Of a stretch of DNA of 58,595 bases, positions 8,462 to 15,315 are shown one piece after another. How positions within the stretch are numbered: position 1 is the stretch's first letter; each line of letters starts with the position of its first letter. The translations under genes were made by a program, and so were the position numbers. The DNA comes from a virus. The notes beneath the pieces are model-generated. The model worked only from the letters and a program-made list of their open reading frames with translations, searched no databases and was not told where the DNA came from. Location of the stretch: the IMG/VR virus record IMGVR_UViG_3300042691_004430, positions 1-58,595 of that record; one strand, written 5' to 3'.

Positions 8462-8695
8462 TTACTTATTGTGTTTTAACATGTACAGTGTAATTTTAGG
8501 ATCATCTACTACTAGTAAATCGCTTGGGTATTTCCTATCAGGCCATGATCGTCCTACTGCTACAACATTAATCATTTTAGGATTAACTTTTTTAACTACT
8601 GCTATTTTAAGCCTGCTATGGTCGGGGTACACCACAGTGTCCCCGACATTAATGCTGTTTCCTAAAATATCTTTATGTATTATTTCCTCAGTCAT
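8462..8695 (-). CDS. Small SH3-like/hypothetical protein
   Basis: A 77-residue protein starting MTEEIIHKDILGN; the start overlaps the stop of the DsbA-like gene (ATGACTGA), which I preferred to a Met nine codons upstream. The INVGDTVVYPDHSRLKIAVVKKV segment has the look of a small SH3-like beta barrel of the kind common in T4-like phages (KOW-like spacing of Gly and Val). No specific function can be assigned. Confidence 0.6.
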   Translation of the reverse strand: MTEEIIHKDILGNSINVGDTVVYPDHSRLKIAVVKKVNPKMINVVAVGRSWPDRKYPSDLLVVDDPKITLYMLKHNK

Positions 8696-8954
8696 CTTTA
8701 TCATAACCGAGAGTAGCAACAATAGTTTCGAGATCTTCGAATTCGTCTGTGTGACGTGTCCAATCTCTTTTCATTGCAACTTTGATTGCTTTGTTAATCA
8801 AACTTGGTTTGACATTAAGTTCTTCTGCAACACTTTTAATAGTGTCTTTTAAGCCACCTTGCAAGTCGGCAATTTCTTGTAGGACGCTAACACCTTCCTT
8901 AACAAGACGATCCAATTTTGCTTTTTCTTCAGGCCCGTAGACTCTGTCACTCAT
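8688..8954 (-). CDS. DsbA-like dsDNA-binding protein
   Basis: An 88-residue protein starting MSDRVYGPEEKAKL; AAGGAG lies six bases upstream of this ATG, which decides the start over a Met 16 codons earlier. It has helical segments VKEGVSVLQEIADLQGG and DTIKSVAEELNVKPSLINKAI, the second resembling a helix-turn-helix. Length and pattern resemble T4 DsbA (89 aa), a double-stranded DNA-binding protein linked to late promoter regions, and its marine homologues. A strong sigma70-like promoter precedes it. The name is tentative. Confidence 0.55.
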   Translation of the reverse strand: MSDRVYGPEEKAKLDRLVKEGVSVLQEIADLQGGLKDTIKSVAEELNVKPSLINKAIKVAMKRDWTRHTDEFEDLETIVATLGYDKDD

Positions 8955-8973
8955 GTAATACTCCTTTTTTAAA

Positions 8974-9002
8974 ACTTTAACAATAAATTGCTTGTTTGTC
9001 AA
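8974..9002 (-). promoter_or_regulatory. Sigma70-like promoter upstream of dsbA-like gene
   Basis: Minus-strand TTGACA (8997-9002, a consensus -35) and TAAAGT (8974-8979) are 17 bases apart. The DsbA-like start lies 19 bases past the -10 box, with AAGGAG between them. It sits in the gap after the preceding gene, as expected for an early promoter. Confidence 0.7.
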
Positions 9003-9006
9003 CAGG

Positions 9007-9603
9007 TTATTTTACAAATGCACCTATTCTTCCGTGTACATCTGGATATTCTTTATAGGTATATCCTTCGGGAGGCTCTGTGCTTTCGCCCTCCCACACT
9101 GGTATAAAATGAACAATATTGTTTTCAAAATCTTGATTATGTCTAAAATGAACTTCTATTAGTTTGCCGCCAATGTATTCGCAGTTAATCCATTCATACT
9201 TTTCTACAAACGGTTTTAGTACATTAGGTAATCTTATTCTGTCAGCAACACGAACCCAATGTTCCCAACGTGTAAATGTTGTGTCAGGTTTATGTCCTTC
9301 TACTGCTAAAACTTGTTTTCCTTGATAGTAGTCTATACTTAGATGTCTACCTTCAAACCATTCACACCAAAAATGTCCTACAGGTAAGTGAGTGGTATCA
9401 CGTTCTAGATAAACTTTTTGTGTACCTAGTCCTAACCCTTGCATATTAACACAAGGCCGTACAATATAATGGCCCGGTAAAGTTACATCTAAACCTACCG
9501 GGCCGCAATTATAATCGAGTTTTTTTGAAAGTATAAGTTTATCTAGAACCCACATATCGTCCGGATCAATTGTTTTCCAAACTAGATTTTCTGCGTATTC
9601 CAT
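9007..9603 (-). CDS. Conserved marine phage protein, possibly ATP-grasp-like
   Basis: A 198-residue protein rich in aromatic residues. The order of segments MWVLDKLILSKKL, GHYIVRPCVNMQGLGLG, GHFWCEWFEGRHLSIDYY and YEWINCEYIGGKLIEVHFRHNQDF suggests an ATP-grasp-type nucleotide-binding and metal-binding arrangement, the last segment resembling the acidic/Asn strand of that fold. This is an impression from pattern only. Related proteins occur in cyanophages without known function. It is packed directly after the DUF3008-like gene. Confidence 0.6.
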   Translation of the reverse strand: MEYAENLVWKTIDPDDMWVLDKLILSKKLDYNCGPVGLDVTLPGHYIVRPCVNMQGLGLGTQKVYLERDTTHLPVGHFWCEWFEGRHLSIDYYQGKQVLAVEGHKPDTTFTRWEHWVRVADRIRLPNVLKPFVEKYEWINCEYIGGKLIEVHFRHNQDFENNIVHFIPVWEGESTEPPEGYTYKEYPDVHGRIGAFVK

Positions 9604-9605
9604 TT

Positions 9606-10331
9606 TTACTTTTTAACGTGTTCGGGTTTACCTTTGTGCTTGGTTTTAGCATAGTCTTTTGCGTCTGCTTTGCTCATGCCTTTAGCAGCCTTTGCTACTT
9701 CTTTACTAGCAGGCTTTTCGCCCGATTTTGCAGCGTAAACCATGCCCATAAACTTTTGTTGTGCTTTTGACTTGGCTTTTTCCAGCAACGACTTGTATGC
9801 TGTTGCTTCTGATTCTTTCATTTTTAAAGTTTTTGATTCAGCAGTAATAGGACTCATTACTTTTTCATCATACTCTAGTGCATGATATACACTGCCGATA
9901 TAGTCTGCTGCTTTGGTAATCTTGCTTTGCTGCCAACCTTCGAGGCCTTCTGCTTCACTGATGTTTTTTAGCAATTCGTGTAGTTTAATTGCATACTTTG
10001 CAATTTTATAAAGTTCAGCACGAGCCATTTGTACTTCGTGATCTTGTTCTGCTGCACCAGCAAGTTCAGCAAGACCTTCAATTAGTTTAGATTCTGCCAT
10101 AGCAGGCTGTCCGGCCTTGTTTGCTCTTGCTACAAGACCCTTGATAATTTCTGGAGACATTCCAGTTTTTTGTGAAAGTTCTGCCATGTTCTTAGCACCA
10201 AACGGTGTGCCAAAGTTTTCCAAATGATCTGCTAGTCTTGCCATTGCGTTAGCAATCATATCGTTTGGTTCTTTTACTGCTAGTTGTTGCAGTTTACGGC
10301 CTAGTGCAGCATACTTCATATTTGGTTCCAT
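9606..10331 (-). CDS. Probable virion-associated protein with C-terminal DUF3008-like domain
   Basis: A 241-residue, almost wholly helical protein. Residues 110-160 (LYKIAKYAIKLHELL, GWQQSKITKAADYIGSVYHAL) match a helical motif I recall from proteins of marine T4-likes. The C-terminal 60 residues (KAQQKFMGMVYAAKSGE, then YAKTKHKGKPEHV) match DUF3008, a small basic domain. The start is supported by GGAG six bases upstream, and a late-promoter-like element lies just before it, which suggests late expression with structural genes. Confidence 0.6.
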   Translation of the reverse strand: MEPNMKYAALGRKLQQLAVKEPNDMIANAMARLADHLENFGTPFGAKNMAELSQKTGMSPEIIKGLVARANKAGQPAMAESKLIEGLAELAGAAEQDHEVQMARAELYKIAKYAIKLHELLKNISEAEGLEGWQQSKITKAADYIGSVYHALEYDEKVMSPITAESKTLKMKESEATAYKSLLEKAKSKAQQKFMGMVYAAKSGEKPASKEVAKAAKGMSKADAKDYAKTKHKGKPEHVKK

Positions 10332-10354
10332 TGGTATCTCCGAGATCTTTTATA

Positions 10355-10363
10355 TATTTATCG
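10355..10363 (-). promoter_or_regulatory. T4 late-type promoter element
   Basis: Minus-strand CGATAAATA, close to the T4 late consensus TATAAATA, lies 24 bases upstream of the DUF3008-like gene, over the last codons of the preceding gene. The same CGATAAATA string precedes three fibre-region genes in this window, which makes chance less likely. Confidence 0.55.
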
Positions 10364-11194
10364 TTTAATTGTTTTACCGCCGAACAAACTTACATCTTTC
10401 ATATCCAATGCGTTGTCAGTTGGCTTTTGCATTTTTACTTTTGTTTTACTGTTTGCAACAGTTGCTACACCGCCTGCACTAGTACCGCCTGCTGTAGCAG
10501 TTTCGGCAATTTCTTCAGTAAATTTCTTAGTAATTTTAATATCGTCACGTCCAAAGGCAGTTACAAATGCTTGGAATTCTTTTGGACCCATAACAAATTC
10601 GTTTGCGTTTGGTTTAAAGTATTGCATCACACGATCGTTTCTACGTAGTGTGCTCATTAGTCTCGGACTGGTAACTGTAAAGTGTCTTGTAATCTTCTTT
10701 GCTGCTGGTTCAACTCGTGCGTCGGCACTACCCCATGATCCATCTGATCCTTTTTTCTTACCTTTTACAGTAATCTTATTGTCAACTTTGTCAGACTTTT
10801 CTTTTTCTTTATATTCTACTTTTACTTTACCATTACTGGCTTTTTCAATCTGTCCAAGAAATTCGCCAAAATACGAAAATCTGTTAGCCAGTCCTGGAGC
10901 ATCGATGGATATTGTTACACCACGTGCTGCTGTAAATGTTTTGTCGGCAAGCATTTTTTTAATTGCATTAACCAAATCTTCCTTGCTTTTAAGATTGTAA
11001 AACTTCCATTTAGCATCGGCAAATTTTAAATCTGCTGCACTTGGAACAAAACCTGCATAACCTACCAAGTATGGGTTGTCATCACCACCACCTGCTGCGG
11101 CAATTGGCTTCTTAATGCCAAATCTCATAAAGATATTGCCGGCTGTTTTTTCTTTTTCTACTCTGTCTAGTTCTACAATCTGATTAACTTGCAT
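10358..11194 (-). CDS. Hypothetical protein in the head/cargo block
   Basis: A 278-residue protein that I do not recognise. The N-terminal third is mixed; a lysine-rich central stretch (VEYKEKEKSDKVDNKITVK) is followed by a region ending in a flexible Gly/Thr/Ala segment and a short tail LFGGKTIKR. Its ATG lies two bases past the stop of the 55-residue gene upstream. Its place among genes with capsid-targeting-like N-termini suggests a virion role. Its own N-terminus (MQVNQIVELD) resembles the tag only weakly. Confidence 0.6.
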   Translation of the reverse strand: MQVNQIVELDRVEKEKTAGNIFMRFGIKKPIAAAGGGDDNPYLVGYAGFVPSAADLKFADAKWKFYNLKSKEDLVNAIKKMLADKTFTAARGVTISIDAPGLANRFSYFGEFLGQIEKASNGKVKVEYKEKEKSDKVDNKITVKGKKKGSDGSWGSADARVEPAAKKITRHFTVTSPRLMSTLRRNDRVMQYFKPNANEFVMGPKEFQAFVTAFGRDDIKITKKFTEEIAETATAGGTSAGGVATVANSKTKVKMQKPTDNALDMKDVSLFGGKTIKR

Positions 11195-11196
11195 TG

Positions 11197-11364
11197 TTAT
11201 CCACCTACTAATTTACCGCGCAATGGGTGTTTTTGTGTTGGTCCCATAGTGGGATGTACTTTTTTAGGCATAGGATCGGATCCTTTTGCTTGGTCTGGTT
11301 TTTTCTTTTCGCGACCAACATCTACATTAAGTAAAGCAGTTTCTGTTATTTCAAAAACTTTCAT
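11197..11364 (-). CDS. Small protein with capsid-targeting-like N-terminus, 55 aa
   Basis: A 55-residue frame starting MKVFEITETALLNVDVG. The first eight residues fit the pattern MK(I/V)xx(I/L)xE shared by several neighbours. The rest is basic and proline-rich (KKPDQAKGSDPMPKK, KHPLRGKLVGG), like the small internal head proteins of T4-likes. The start overlaps the previous stop and the stop lies two bases before the next ATG, so it is coupled on both sides. Inferred: an internal head peptide trimmed after ITE. Confidence 0.6.
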   Translation of the reverse strand: MKVFEITETALLNVDVGREKKKPDQAKGSDPMPKKVHPTMGPTQKHPLRGKLVGG

Positions 11365-11552
11365 TTTGCTTTCCTTAGACCTGCAATTTTTGCATTGATA
11401 CCGTACTGTGCTAGTATTTGTTGTTTTGCTTCTTGAACATTACGTGCAGATACTTGAACAGGGATCCATTGACTATAGAACTTCTGTTGCACTTGTACGT
11501 TTGCAACAAAAATGGAAAACACCTGTGTATCTTTTAATTCACGTATTAGCAT
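11361..11552 (-). CDS. Small hypothetical protein, 63 aa
   Basis: A 63-residue protein beginning MLIRELKDTQVFSIFVANV. I chose this ATG, two bases after the upstream stop, rather than an in-frame Met 38 codons earlier that lies well inside the neighbour's coding region. The sequence continues with beta-like segments (KFYSQWIPVQVSARN) and a helix with EAKQQILAQYG. A late-promoter-like AATAAATA sits just before the start. Function unknown. Confidence 0.6.
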   Translation of the reverse strand: MLIRELKDTQVFSIFVANVQVQQKFYSQWIPVQVSARNVQEAKQQILAQYGINAKIAGLRKAK

Positions 11553-11553
11553 A

Positions 11554-13500
11554 TTAATATTTATTCCAATCAAACGGTTTACGTTTTTTAGGAATTTCTT
11601 CAACTGCATGACCGCCCTGCATTGCTGCCCATTCACGTAAACTATATTTAGGCTCAACGGATTCATTTGGGTTACTAGTCCAAAATGCCTTCCCTTGACT
11701 AGTTTGACTGGTACTAGGTTTAATATCGTTGCCCATACTTTTCACAAATTTGTACATTGCAGTAGCTATTCCGTTGCGTTGATATTCATCATTAACACGC
11801 AAATTGCCGGCTACCAAATATGGATCAGCCTTTTTAAATCGTTTAAACAAACCAGAAGGTTCATCGTTTCCTATAACGATAAATCTCACATATCCAATAG
11901 ACTTATTATCTATAAATGCTTCAACTTTTATTTGCGGAATCATATTACTAGGATAATGATTTGCAACTATTTTTACTTTGCCTATCTTAGTATCAACTAC
12001 AGTTTCTTTATGAAAGTCTTTGTTTAATAATTCAGGATTTATGCTTTCAAAAAGTCCTATGTTAAACAAAACATTTGTGTTAGATTCATTTAGTTTAAAG
12101 AACGGACCTTGGATGATACTTTTGCTTTTTTCTTTTACTAATCCTCTATTGAGATTTTTCTTAAATTCATCTGTGATGTGTCTATTTCGCAGTCCTTGAC
12201 TAAAGAACAAGTGCGTTTCTACAGGATTGTTCCCGAACACCTTTGCTATTGCTGCCATGCGATTTCTGCCTTCATGCCCTACTACTCTAGCAGGCATAGA
12301 AAAATCACCATTTTCCCACGATTCTGGTATTTCTATTCTAAGGAAAGGACTGCCGATAGTGCCGCCTTGTTCGAGATGTTGGGCTATTTTTTCAGAAGGT
12401 TCACCGTCTAATGGTGCTGCTAGATCTATAAAATGCTTAGGAGTCATAGTCACACGCAAACCTAAATAATCGACTTCTTGGTTGTTAGGAACAGCACCCC
12501 ATCCATTTTTATTGTCAATTATATCTACATTGGTATTGACACCTTTTACAATACGATCGTCTTCTTTAAAAAACTCATTTTCTCTTATTGTAAGACGACC
12601 TTGCTTTGTTAAAAATTCTTGATATTTTGGATCAGAGTGTTTCATTACAAAATTTATAGAACTATCTTTGTTAAAATCGTTGAACGTATAAAAATTGGTA
12701 CTTGGCCCAATAAACTGATATTCGTCGAAAGTTTTGTGATAAATTACAGAATCAATTCTTCTAAAAAATAATCCTCGGCCGTATCTAGATTGAGAAAATT
12801 TGTCAACTACGTAATATCGTTTTTCTATTTTAACAATATCGTTTATTTCAATATCTTCTCGCCAGTTTTCTGTATTTTCTTTGACTTGTTTCTTACTCTT
12901 GCTGTCTTCATAAACTGGATTGTTATTGTTTAACTTTGATTCTTTATAGTACGGATTTTTTGGATCAGTGTCTCCGGTAACATCTGGCCACCAATCTAAC
13001 TCGAAACGTTTTCCATCAGCAAACATCTTCTTCATTGACTTGATGCGCTTTTCATATTCGGCTTTCGAAGGTTTAACATTGTTTTCAACAACGTCAAGCA
13101 CATATTGTATAGTAACTGCATTGGCACTTAAACTTGCACATCTTGCACCCACTTCACCTTTTAGATGATCTATTAAAATACTTTCGCTGCTTTTTGCCAA
13201 GTCGTCGGAAAGATCATGCGGTACTCTCAAGTCAACATAGGAATAAACATAATCGTAGTGTGGTAGTGGTGACGAGTGTAGAATGTATTCGTCCAACACT
13301 TCGATTCTTTTAAATCCGTCTTTGTTATACCAAATTGCTCGTTTATGTGTTAATTCATCTGGATTTTTAAAAAACTTTACCAGTTGTTTTACATATCCGG
13401 CAGGTTCGTCATTTTTCCATTGAGATAAAACATTTAAAGATTCAGCAACTTTTTTTCCACGCTTATCGTTTACTTCAAACAGATCTTGTATTTTCATCAT
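11554..13500 (-). CDS. Composite cargo-type protein: capsid-targeting-like tag, ParB-like and GNAT-like regions
   Basis: A 648-residue multidomain protein. The N-terminus (MMKIQDLFEVNDKRG) has the (I/L)xE tag. Around residues 385-420, RVVGHEGRNRMAAIAKVFG resembles the substrate motif of ParB/Srx-like nucleases. Residues of about 560-600 (LVAGNLRVNDEYQRNGIATAMYK) form a convincing GNAT acetyl-CoA-binding motif A (R/Q-x-x-G-I/A). The C-terminal 50 residues are linker-like and basic. I infer a protein packaged in the head and perhaps injected, carrying acetyltransferase activity. The region from 20 to 350 is unassigned. M1 and M2 are both possible starts; M1 overlaps the upstream stop. Confidence 0.65.
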   Translation of the reverse strand: MMKIQDLFEVNDKRGKKVAESLNVLSQWKNDEPAGYVKQLVKFFKNPDELTHKRAIWYNKDGFKRIEVLDEYILHSSPLPHYDYVYSYVDLRVPHDLSDDLAKSSESILIDHLKGEVGARCASLSANAVTIQYVLDVVENNVKPSKAEYEKRIKSMKKMFADGKRFELDWWPDVTGDTDPKNPYYKESKLNNNNPVYEDSKSKKQVKENTENWREDIEINDIVKIEKRYYVVDKFSQSRYGRGLFFRRIDSVIYHKTFDEYQFIGPSTNFYTFNDFNKDSSINFVMKHSDPKYQEFLTKQGRLTIRENEFFKEDDRIVKGVNTNVDIIDNKNGWGAVPNNQEVDYLGLRVTMTPKHFIDLAAPLDGEPSEKIAQHLEQGGTIGSPFLRIEIPESWENGDFSMPARVVGHEGRNRMAAIAKVFGNNPVETHLFFSQGLRNRHITDEFKKNLNRGLVKEKSKSIIQGPFFKLNESNTNVLFNIGLFESINPELLNKDFHKETVVDTKIGKVKIVANHYPSNMIPQIKVEAFIDNKSIGYVRFIVIGNDEPSGLFKRFKKADPYLVAGNLRVNDEYQRNGIATAMYKFVKSMGNDIKPSTSQTSQGKAFWTSNPNESVEPKYSLREWAAMQGGHAVEEIPKKRKPFDWNKY

Positions 13501-13883
13501 ACACCATACTTGTTGCGTTTTGGTTTGGCAACTGGACTGTTTTTATTTGTACTGTCCATTTCTTTACTTTTTGTATCGCCGTTGTTTAAATCTTTATAAT
13601 TTAAACCAATTACTTTATAACTTTGTTTAAGCATTTCGGCTTCGACTTCTGTGTACGGGTGTGCAGTTTTTTTCTTGCCTATCCAACTCATTGAATCCAT
13701 ATCTGGCGGAGTTTTTCCATCAGAACTTGCAAGGGCCATCATCAATCTGTACTGTCCGTAGTCACTACCAAATGTTCCTAAATTCGGACCATCATCATAT
13801 GTATGCAAACCTGCGGTTGACTCTTGTTCTCGTTTTGATAGTTTACTTCCGGCGGCTTCACTGATTATATCATGTATTTTCAT
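13497..13883 (-). CDS. Capsid-targeting-tagged small protein, paralog A
   Basis: A 128-residue protein starting MKIHDIISEAAGSKL and ending SPVAKPKRNKYGV. Both ends match the next gene upstream (MKIRDIINE and SPVSKPKRNKYGV), and the middle shares a DYGQYR/YMQYR element and a YTEVEAEML/YTKEEEEIV helix. The first nine residues fit a T4-type capsid-targeting peptide with protease site ISE. Probably an internal head protein. Related proteins with the KPKxNKYGV tail occur in cyanophages; function unknown. Confidence 0.7.
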   Translation of the reverse strand: MKIHDIISEAAGSKLSKREQESTAGLHTYDDGPNLGTFGSDYGQYRLMMALASSDGKTPPDMDSMSWIGKKKTAHPYTEVEAEMLKQSYKVIGLNYKDLNNGDTKSKEMDSTNKNSPVAKPKRNKYGV

Positions 13884-13884
13884 G

Positions 13885-14292
13885 TTAAACTCCGTACTTG
13901 TTGCGTTTTGGTTTTGAAACCGGGCTTGACTTATTTACGTCCGTGGTTTCTGTGCTTTTACTACTGGTGATTTGCACTGGTGTAACACCCATCAATCTTG
14001 AGGCCAAAGTAACAATTTCTTCTTCTTCTTTGGTGTACGCAACCTGTGTTAAATTTTCTGCATATTCAGATTCTTGCTCAAAGTCGTCATTGGTTAAATG
14101 ACCATCTGCCATTGCTTTTGCGGCTGCAACTGCAACACCGTATCTGTACTGCATGTAAGGATCTGTATTTCTAAGTTGCTTTTGTATAAAGGTAGCAGGC
14201 ATAGGATCTGTAATTCTAGCAGGAAGTTTTCTAGACTTGCCAGTAAGTTTTGGTTCGCGCTGTTGTTCGTTAATAATGTCTCTAATTTTCAT
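13885..14292 (-). CDS. Capsid-targeting-tagged small protein, paralog B
   Basis: A 135-residue protein starting MKIRDIINEQQREPK, with a basic N-terminal third, a central helix DPYMQYRYGVAVAAAKAMADG, an acidic segment, and the tail SPVSKPKRNKYGV. It is the tandem paralog of the following gene. The N-terminal (I)NE site fits prohead protease cleavage. Its start overlaps the upstream stop (ATGA). Confidence 0.7.
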   Translation of the reverse strand: MKIRDIINEQQREPKLTGKSRKLPARITDPMPATFIQKQLRNTDPYMQYRYGVAVAAAKAMADGHLTNDDFEQESEYAENLTQVAYTKEEEEIVTLASRLMGVTPVQITSSKSTETTDVNKSSPVSKPKRNKYGV

Positions 14293-14513
14293 TTTTTCTT
14301 ACGCCCTCTAAAACCCGGCTTTGTATTTAGCGCACCTGTCATGTGTGGAAGATTAAACCATAATTCAAACCATTCTTTATCACCAGGCTTGATATTTTTT
14401 TCTCGTTCTATACGACGTTTTTCTGTTCCGGTTACAGAGATGTTTTCGTTGTAAGGAGTATATCCTTTAAACTCATTTATGCCTGCAAGACGTTTTAGAT
14501 CATCGATATTCAT
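14289..14513 (-). CDS. Small tagged head-type protein, 74 aa
   Basis: A 74-residue protein starting MNIDDLKRLAGINEFKGY. The DLKRLAGINE element recurs at the N-termini of marine phage proteins and ends in an INE site like the other tags here. The C-terminus is strongly basic (GFRGRKKK), as in nucleic-acid-binding internal head proteins. It overlaps both neighbours. Confidence 0.6.
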   Translation of the reverse strand: MNIDDLKRLAGINEFKGYTPYNENISVTGTEKRRIEREKNIKPGDKEWFELWFNLPHMTGALNTKPGFRGRKKK

Positions 14514-15315
14514 TTTTACCTTCTTGCTCTTTTTCTTTCCACCAATTTAAAAAATTCATTGTTGGATTGCTTAGATACCAAGCAACATCTTTATATGTTT
14601 TAAATCTTGCTTGTAGCAATTCTTGTTTAATTTTTCCGTATTCTGGGTCACGCATTGCTCTTCTATCAGATGGTAAATTAATAAGTTCTTTTGATTTTTT
14701 ACCGGCATACTTGCTTAAAAATTCTTGTAGGTTCAGCATATAGTAGAATGGTGTATCTACTATTACTTCGCCGTCCCATTCGCTTTGACTAGGAATACCT
14801 TGCTTATAACCTGCTAAGGCACGGTTAACTTCTTCACTAGCATCATAGTCTGTTGGCCGCGATAAAGTCGTTCGCGCACCGCCTCCTAGATCTTTTGGTT
14901 TATATTTGTCATTGTAGCCTTCAAAACTTCCTAAGTCTAGTATCTCTGGGTTCCAATATGCTTTAAATTTACCACCCGGTATCATAATAAAGTTTGTGCC
15001 ATGAAATCCTGATATATTATCGGGTGTAGTAACCAACGCTTGTGTAGGGTGTTGTACACCTAAACCGTTGAAGATTTTTTGTTGAAAGAAGCTACTATTG
15101 CCTTTTACACCTTTGCGTTCTCCGCCTTCGTTATTAACTTTTATCATAAGATTTGTAGCGCCTCTGCTTCGAGATTCACCGCCCTCAAACATTCTATATA
15201 ATATAGGAGTATTGCCTAGTTTATTACACATTTCAGCAGCAACTTTTACACGCTCAATAGCGTGATCTGTATCGTTAATAAATGTAACTTTTTCAGTAAT
15301 CTCATTTACTTTCAT
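14500..15315 (-). CDS. Tagged protein, ADP-ribosyltransferase-like
   Basis: A 271-residue protein starting MKVNEITEKVTFIND. The pattern after the tag, PILYRMFEGGES with an early Arg, a region GVQHPTQALVTTPDN, and FIMIPGGKFKAYWNPEILDL, resembles a family of phage proteins usually described as putative mono-ADP-ribosyltransferases. A GEVIV segment may hold the acidic catalytic position. If right, it would parallel T4 Alt, an ADP-ribosyltransferase packaged through a capsid-targeting peptide and injected to modify host RNA polymerase. Catalytic residues cannot be fixed by eye. Confidence 0.5.
   Translation of the reverse strand: MKVNEITEKVTFINDTDHAIERVKVAAEMCNKLGNTPILYRMFEGGESRSRGATNLMIKVNNEGGERKGVKGNSSFFQQKIFNGLGVQHPTQALVTTPDNISGFHGTNFIMIPGGKFKAYWNPEILDLGSFEGYNDKYKPKDLGGGARTTLSRPTDYDASEEVNRALAGYKQGIPSQSEWDGEVIVDTPFYYMLNLQEFLSKYAGKKSKELINLPSDRRAMRDPEYGKIKQELLQARFKTYKDVAWYLSNPTMNFLNWWKEKEQEGKNEYR

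Noticed and set aside
10413-11000. Plus-strand frame of 195 codons
   Set aside because: Exact antisense of the 278-residue minus-strand gene, which has coupled neighbours; the plus frame has no RBS or domain.
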